Of a stretch of DNA of 64,000 nucleotides, positions 58,023 to 64,000 are shown piece after piece. Under the pieces are notes generated by a model. The model did not search any database and was not told the origin of the DNA. It saw only the letters and a program-made list of their open reading frames with translations. This stretch comes from Aphanomyces cochlioides (taxonomy: Eukaryota; Oomycota; Saprolegniomycetes; Saprolegniales; Verrucalvaceae). Every line of letters starts with the position of its first letter. The stretch's first letter is position 1. Where the stretch lies: NCBI GenBank assembly GCA_019828595.1, contig JAHQRK010000020.1, positions 620,001 to 684,000 on the forward strand, read 5' to 3'. The position numbers were made by a program, and so were the translations under genes.

Positions 58023-61000
58023 ATGTCTCGCTTCCTGCGCGCAGCGACGCATGCTGGCAAGACAGGCGTTGGCTTTAACGTTGAGATTGTCCTGCACAAG
58101 CTCACGTGCAGTGATCCAACCGCGAAAGAAACCGAGCTCGTCTACCCGATCATTACTCGAGGGAGCCACAAAGTGAAAGGCCAGCCAGCGCCCATTCTCT
58201 CGAGCCATGAAGTGCACTGGGTGGAAGAAACTCTCTCGTTTCACTGCACGATGTACCGCACGAAACAGCAAACGTTCCAAGCCAAGCCGTTCACAGTCGA
58301 CGTCGTCAAAGCCAAGAACGACACGCTCGTCTGCTCGTTTGAAGTCGATTTGGCCAACTACACATCCGAGAAGAACCATGGATCCAACTCGTATTCGCTC
58401 GTCGTACAGCCCAAAAAAGCTCTAGGCAACGCGTCGCTCATGGTTGTATCGCTCTCGCGTCGTCAAGCTCATCAACTTTTTTGTAGTTGTCGCTTGCCAC
58501 GTCGCTGGATACAGAACGGTATGATCTTGACGCTCAGCGAGCATGAAAATGACGGGAATTTGCGTCCTTAGGTCCGTGACAGCGTCTTCAACCACAGCGT
58601 CGCGTACACAGCACGACAACGATACCAGGGATGTATCAGAGAGCAGCAGCACGGCTGAAAGTCCGCCGAAACGTGGCTCGGCAAATATTGTCGCCTCTCG
58701 ACGTATTACATTTCAAATGCCAGCGGAGGAATCCCATGCAATTGCGGTAGAGCTCAATATTGTAGCTCTCTTAGCTGCTGGTTATGGTAGGAAAGCGAAC
58801 CTGATGAAGAAGATCGTCCGACAACAGCACAATTTGCAGCCCAGGCGATGAAATACGATCAAACGATCAAGGAACTACAAGCCAAAGTCGAGGCTACCAA
58901 GGAGACTCAGCGCAGAAGCACTGACGAGATACAATCGTGGCGAGTTAAATACGAGGAGCTGGAGGCTACGCACACTACAACTCTGGAGGAACTGCGAGAA
59001 GTCAAGGACAAGAAGGCTAAAGCTGAAAAGGAGGTCGTCCTCCGTCGAACGGAGCTCCAGACAGCGATGGAAAGCAGTTCTCGCGTCAACGTCGTTCAGC
59101 TGGAGCGAATTCGTCAGCTCACGTCGCTCAACGAAGAGCTTCGGGGCAAAGTCGCTGAGTTACAACTGGTAGTCGAGAAGCAAACGGCAGCGCCGCCAAG
59201 TCATCTCCGTCATGTCGCCTCTTGGAGCGAAGGCGTCGGCGCTGTCAAACCTGTCGACGCTGATTTGGAGAAATATCAACCAGGACCAGTCGAACCAAGC
59301 AACACTGTCGCGGGCGAAGTGGTGCGGCTCCAAGCTGACAAGAAGCACCTCGAAGAAAAAGTTGCAACGCTCCAAAGAGAGTTTGAAACACTGGAAAACC
59401 AGGTAGAAGAACAAGCTACGCGACTCCAGACTTGACGTCCTGTAGTTATTTGAGCGCAGCTCGGAGCTCCAACACCTCCTCGAGCTTCATTCGCGCTGCA
59501 ATCAAACGATATCTGCGAAAGCAGCGGAGCTAGCTCAAGCCCAAGAAGAAATCCAAAGACTCGAGAGTCAATATGGTGCTGGTGGTGGAAATCGACGCGA
59601 GCAAGACGGCGAGTCGGACAACGACGAGCTTGTAGCGATGCTTCAGCGTAATCTTGAGGAAGTCCAAGAGGAGCTAGCAGATATGCAGACGAAGAACAGC
59701 CAACTACGAGATGCCAAAGCCAAAGTCGAAGCGGAGGTATGTCTAATGGCACCAGGGAAAAGTCTAAAGTTGTCGTACTTTTAGCTGTGCAAACGTCTCG
59801 CTGAAATCAAACGAGCGAAATCGGACAACTCGGTACGTCCTGGAGCTCAAGATGAATGGCTCATATCGATGGAATGGCTTTTCGTAGATGTTAAACCCAT
59901 CGCAATATGAAGAGCTCAATCTAAAACTCCGAGACCAGGCAGATCGGATCCGAGAACTGCAAAATCAACTCGAGTCGACACAGATGGAGCTGACAAAAGC
60001 GCAAGAAAGCAAGACAGACCAAGTTCGCAGTGTCCTCAACGCGCATTTCCCAACACAAGTGCAGCTTGAAGCACTCCAAAGCGTCCGACAGACTACAACA
60101 GCTCCACCATCGTCGCCAGCCGTGGATTCTGAAGTTGGCTATTTGAAACAACAAGTCCGTGAGCTAAAAGACCAGCGAGATCGCATCCAGGATGAGGTAA
60201 GCCATTCTTTGCTCTGCTGTTTCTTGACGCCGCATGGATTGTAGCTCAATGAAAAGTCGCTGGAATTTCAGCAGACTTTGGACATGCATGTGCGCATGCA
60301 GCGAGATAGCGTTCAGCAACTCAACGACGTCGAGACCCAACTCCAAGCTGAGGGACACCGACTCGTGATACTCCAAGCACAAATAAAGTGCTTCGAAGAC
60401 GAAAAGACGACATGGATAAACAAAAAGCAGGCTCTAGAGCGAGTGGTAGTTGCGATATTCCACCTTTTGGCATCTCAATCTTGGCTTAGATTGAAGAAAA
60501 GACGATGCAAGAAAAGGCTTCAATCGCGCTCGCCCAAGTCAACGAGGAAGTCGTCCAGGCGCGCATCGATGAGTCCAATGCGGTCTTTAAAGCCGAGCTC
60601 ATGTCACTGAAATCCGATTTGGAGGCCACTGCAGATGAAAACGAACATCTTAAAGCTGAGGTACACTCGAAAGACTTGACCTTCGTCTGACATGTCGTCT
60701 AGATCAAAGCGCTGAGTGCAAAATCATCCTTTGAGCATAGCGACGCCAGTGCCTTGCGGTCGCAAATCCAGGACCTGAAGAACGAAGTCCAGCATCTCCA
60801 ATATGAGGTAGTCTTGGTATTCCAGACGATGTTTCAATTTTGTTTAGCTCTCCGAGAAGATTGCCGAGATGGATGAATGGACTCGAAAACACGATGCAGA
60901 TCAAGTCGAGTGTGAGATACAAGTTGCCTTGGAAGCAAAATCGAGCGAATGCAGCTTGGTGACTCTAAAGGTGATAGACTATGTATTTTGGCATTCAACG

Positions 61001-61711
61001 ACTCCTCGTAGCTGAAAGCATGCGAGGAAGAGCTTCAAGAGTTGAAACAACGACTTCAGTCCCAAGAAGACGCCAAAAACGACGAGATGGAAAAATTGCT
61101 CCAAGAACGCACGGATGAATGGATGACAGCAAAAGATGAGGTCAACAATACACGAGGAATGACTGAAAACTCATGGTGCATAATCTAGTTGGCCAAATGT
61201 GCATGGGAATTGGAGCAGATGAAAGCCCAGCGAGTCCAAGAACTAGCAGAGAAGGAACAAGCTGAAAAAGATGAAAGCCCCGACGTCCGTCAGGTCCAAG
61301 TTGAGTTCAAATTTGCAAAAGACCAGGTAGATCCCAGATTGACGATCGGAAATTCAAGTTTTCGTAGCTCACATCGTGTGAATTGGAGCTGGAGACGCTC
61401 AAGGTTGTCAACCAACAACTGGAAACCAAGGTCCAAGACCTCGAGGCCAAGATTTCAACGACAAAGTCATCAGAGGAATGTCTCGACGAGATCAAAAAAG
61501 AGAATGAATATTTCCAAACCGAATTAGTCGAGACAAAAGTCAAGCTAGCCCAACTACAAGGTGAGATATCCATCATAGTCTCACTCAAAGCCACCGATTT
61601 GCAGAAAAACACGACGATCTCACGTCCGAGCACAAGAAAATTGAGAAAGAGTGGCTCATGCTGAAAATTCAATCAGCAGAAGCAGCGCTCAAGGCGGCCA
61701 AGAAAAAGTAG
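58023..61711 (+). CDS. NT-C2 domain plus long coiled-coil protein
   Basis: Fifteen exons: 58023-58442, 58487-58518, 58572-58746, 58791-59402, 59446-59736, 59785-59832, 59888-60196, 60245-60445, 60490-60660, 60703-60807, 60848-60970, 61012-61140, 61189-61326, 61368-61560, 61605-61711. They join without a break to 1,017 residues. Residues about 10-150 fit the NT-C2 domain of EEIG1/EHBP1-type proteins (FNVEIVLHKLTCSDP, EVHWVEETLSFHCTMYR, SEKNHGSNSYSLVVQPKK). This domain is thought to bind membranes or Rab-linked partners. A Ser/Thr-rich linker follows (about 150-210). The remaining 800 residues are nearly unbroken coiled coil, rich in Glu, Lys and Leu, with the pattern of tether or scaffold proteins. 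Most internal introns are in phase 0, so exons are coiled-coil modules. Likely a membrane-traffic or organelle-linking scaffold (inference). Confidence 0.88.
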
Positions 61712-61754
61712 CGTTCCTCTATTTAATAACTTGAACTCGATTTTTTGGACTTCC

Positions 61755-64000
61755 TCACTGTGCATATGCATGCACTGTTCCGTTGGCTAGTTTTAATGTG
61801 CCCTTGCCATTCAGCGAGACGTGGTTTTGCGTCCATTCACCTTCAAAGACATCGCCATTTGCAAAAACACAGACGCCCCAGCCACTACGAACCTACAATG
61901 TACATTTCATTAACCTTGAGGCTACGGAACTGCAAGAAACTTACCCCATTTTCCCACGCGCCGCTGTAGATATCTCCGTTCGTGTATTTGCAAACACCAC
62001 GTCCGTGCGGCCGGCCATTCACACATTCTCCATTGTATGAACTACCAGCCGCAAAACGAATATGCCATTCACCATCTGCTGGTGCGTCGGATATCCAAAC
62101 GCCTTCACGAATATTGCCTTTGACGTCAGTAAGACTTCCACACCCTGGTGATATTTGGATTAGAAATGTTAGAGAAGCACAAACTTGTTGGTACCTTGTT
62201 TACAGTTGTCTTGCCACTGGCCAACATACTTTTCACCACTTTTGAGGACAAGAGTTCCTTCCCCATGGCGTTGATTTGCTTGCCATTCTCCAGTATACTC
62301 GTCGCCGTTTGGATAAGTACAAGTCCCTAGACACAGTCGTAAGACTCCTGGTTTTAGTGAATCAAACCGATGCCACATCTTTCGCCCGCAAAGAATTCGC
62401 CCTTGTAGACAAGATGATCTGATGTCGTCAACTTGCCCATCCCTTGTTTAACGCCTTGCACAAATTCACCTTCGTAGACGCTTCCATCTGCATCCGTGTA
62501 CACACCATAACCATGAAAACGATTTTCTTGCCACTGGCCTACATAACATAGTTAACACTCGCTGAAAGTTGTTCATCTAGCTACCTGTATAGTTTTCAGA
62601 TCCGCGGAATACACATGTTCCTTTTCCAGTACGAGTATCGCGACACCAATCTCCGTCATAAATAAAATCGCCACTTCCACTAGTAAGCACGCCTACGTTA
62701 TGAATAAATAAATCATGTAATGAAGAGCACACCAACCTTTGCCATGCCGTTGATCCATATCCCATTCCCCGTCGTAGACATGGCGTGTCAGTTTGCTCAC
62801 GTATTTACCATGACCATGACGTTTGCCTTTTCGAAATGTTCCCGTGTACGTGTCGCCGTTTTCATAAACAAAAGTGTGCAATCCTTCTTCGGGAACTTTG
62901 TCTTTCTCCGCAGCATTGTCTTCTGAATTTAGTGAGATTTCAACGTACGGCGTGATAGAGTGCTCCTTCCAGGGCTGACTATTTCGCCACTCGCCCTCGA
63001 ACGTACGGCCATTGTGGTCGCAGAATATACCCAAGCCTTCTCGAAGTCCATCGACCCATTGTCCACTGTAGACGGAACCATTAGCATACCGACAAATACC
63101 TGCAGGTAGTTAGAAATACTTGGTCCAAACAAAGTTTACCTTGTCCCCATGGCCGGCCGGATTGACAAGTGCCAACGTATTTGTCCTTGTTTGCGTAGAT
63201 AATGATCCATTCTTGCTGTTTGCCTTCCACCATTTCATTGCGTTTCCACAAGCCTTCTTTCGTTTCCTTCGATTGATTTGAAAAGAAGCTCCCATGTCCA
63301 TCTTGAAAATTTTGTTTCCATTCGCCTACACACGATAAAGATTAAATTTTCCGTTGCCAGAGTAAGTTACCATTGTAGACATTGCCACTCGCTGTTGTAA
63401 GAGTTCCTTGGCCATGCCTTTTTCCATTGACAAATTCGCCAACATAGACATCTCCATTGGCAAATTCCAGAGTCCCAAGACCATGAAACACGCCTTCGTT
63501 CCATTCGCCGCGATATCGTTTCCACTCTATAATAGACAAAATTATAGAGACGCAGCAAATATGAAGTACCTGTATGCATGTTGTAGACACATTTCCCCAT
63601 GCCGTGAAATCTCCCCATATCAAAATCTCCTTCGTATGCCATCGGACCTCGCACCAAGATGCCATGGCCGTGGTATTGATTCGCGTACCAGTTGCCTTTG
63701 TAGCTACCATGGGCAAATGTAAACTCGCCATAACCACATTTTTCATCCAGAACCCATGTGCCATTGTACGTTCCTTGCATTGACCTAATTGTCGTTTGTT
63801 TACCAAAACTGGACAAAATAATTTGAACAATTACCGAAGAACTCCTTTGCCATGCCGTAGATTTTCAGCCCACATGCCTTCGTAGGAGAAACCAGTGTTG
63901 GCGACGGTGTATTTGCCTTGCCCATGGCGTTTGTATGACTCAAAGTCTCCCTCGTAGACGTCGCCATTTGGATAAGTATATGTCTTTCGACCAGACTCTG
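61755..64000 (-). CDS. MORN-repeat protein, C-terminal part (runs off window)
   Basis: Tandem MORN repeats (Membrane Occupation and Recognition Nexus) fill the visible part; about fifteen can be read, for example YPNGDVYEGDFESYKRHGQG, YKGNWYANQYHGHG, YRGEWNEGVFHGLG, YVGEFVNGKRHGQG, YTGTFRKGKRHGHG, YDGEWDMDQRHGKG, YTGEWQANQRHGEG and YSGAWENG. Several short introns split the repeats; the last one lies at about 61893-61944 (GTAAGT..GTAG). The end reads LANGTVHAYAQ then TGA at 61755-61757. MORN arrays often bind phospholipids or act as rigid scaffolds at membranes and cytoskeleton. No kinase or other catalytic domain is visible here; one could lie upstream, beyond position 64000. The gene is convergent with the NT-C2 gene, with only 43 bases between the stop codons. 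Confidence 0.88.

Noticed and set aside
1..64000. CRISPR arrays, operons, ribosome-binding sites, bacterial-type terminators
   Set aside because: The sequence is eukaryotic (spliced genes); no regularly spaced direct repeats were seen.

Overview
The window reads as nuclear DNA of an oomycete, most likely a saprolegnialean such as Aphanomyces or Saprolegnia (inference). The grounds are compact genes split by very short GT-AG introns (about 40-55 bases), short intergenic gaps, secreted subtilisin and C69 peptidase genes, a Ty3/Gypsy element with an aspartic protease-RT-RNase H-integrase order, and long-chain alcohol oxidases. No tRNA, rRNA or CRISPR array was seen.

Layout. 1-702: N-terminal part of clathrin heavy chain (minus). 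1267-3190: secreted C69-type dipeptidase with a C-terminal membrane anchor (minus). 3856-7741: a large palindrome whose 1,658-base arms carry mirrored, broken copies of a CLASP/TOG-domain gene. 7905-11225: a 14-exon minus-strand gene that joins a CAP-Gly domain, an IQ motif, a PPEF-type Ser/Thr phosphatase and six EF-hands. 11974-13086: a coiled-coil protein (minus), divergent from a TPR protein with a very acidic tail (13591-15419). 15420-17316 is mostly empty.

17317-35692 and 49384-56965 hold at least six copies or remnants of an unrecognised large multi-pass membrane protein family built of two homologous halves. Each copy here is damaged in its own way. Two intact FAO-type alcohol oxidases, FAO1 (24382-27018, minus) and FAO2 (33316-35692, plus), flank one of these copies.

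37848-48526 is a 10.7 kb Ty3/Gypsy LTR retrotransposon with 349-base LTRs that I found to differ at one position, flanked by a 4-base duplication (GCAC). It sits in a degenerate subtilisin locus. Its gag-pol is broken by several frameshifts, yet between integrase and the 3' LTR it carries, on the opposite strand, an open three-exon gene for a 505-residue protein of unknown function.

57220-57514: N-terminal HTH fragment of a pogo/Tigger-like (CENP-B type) transposase. 58023-61711: a 15-exon gene for an NT-C2 plus coiled-coil protein. 61755 to the window end: a MORN-repeat protein (minus), convergent with the previous gene.

Most intact genes look like eukaryotic housekeeping or cytoskeletal/signalling genes. 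The variable part of the window (17-57 kb) is a mosaic of duplicated and decaying genes and transposon DNA. The best candidates for something undescribed are the antisense spliced gene inside the retrotransposon, the two-half membrane protein family, and the CAP-Gly/phosphatase/EF-hand fusion.
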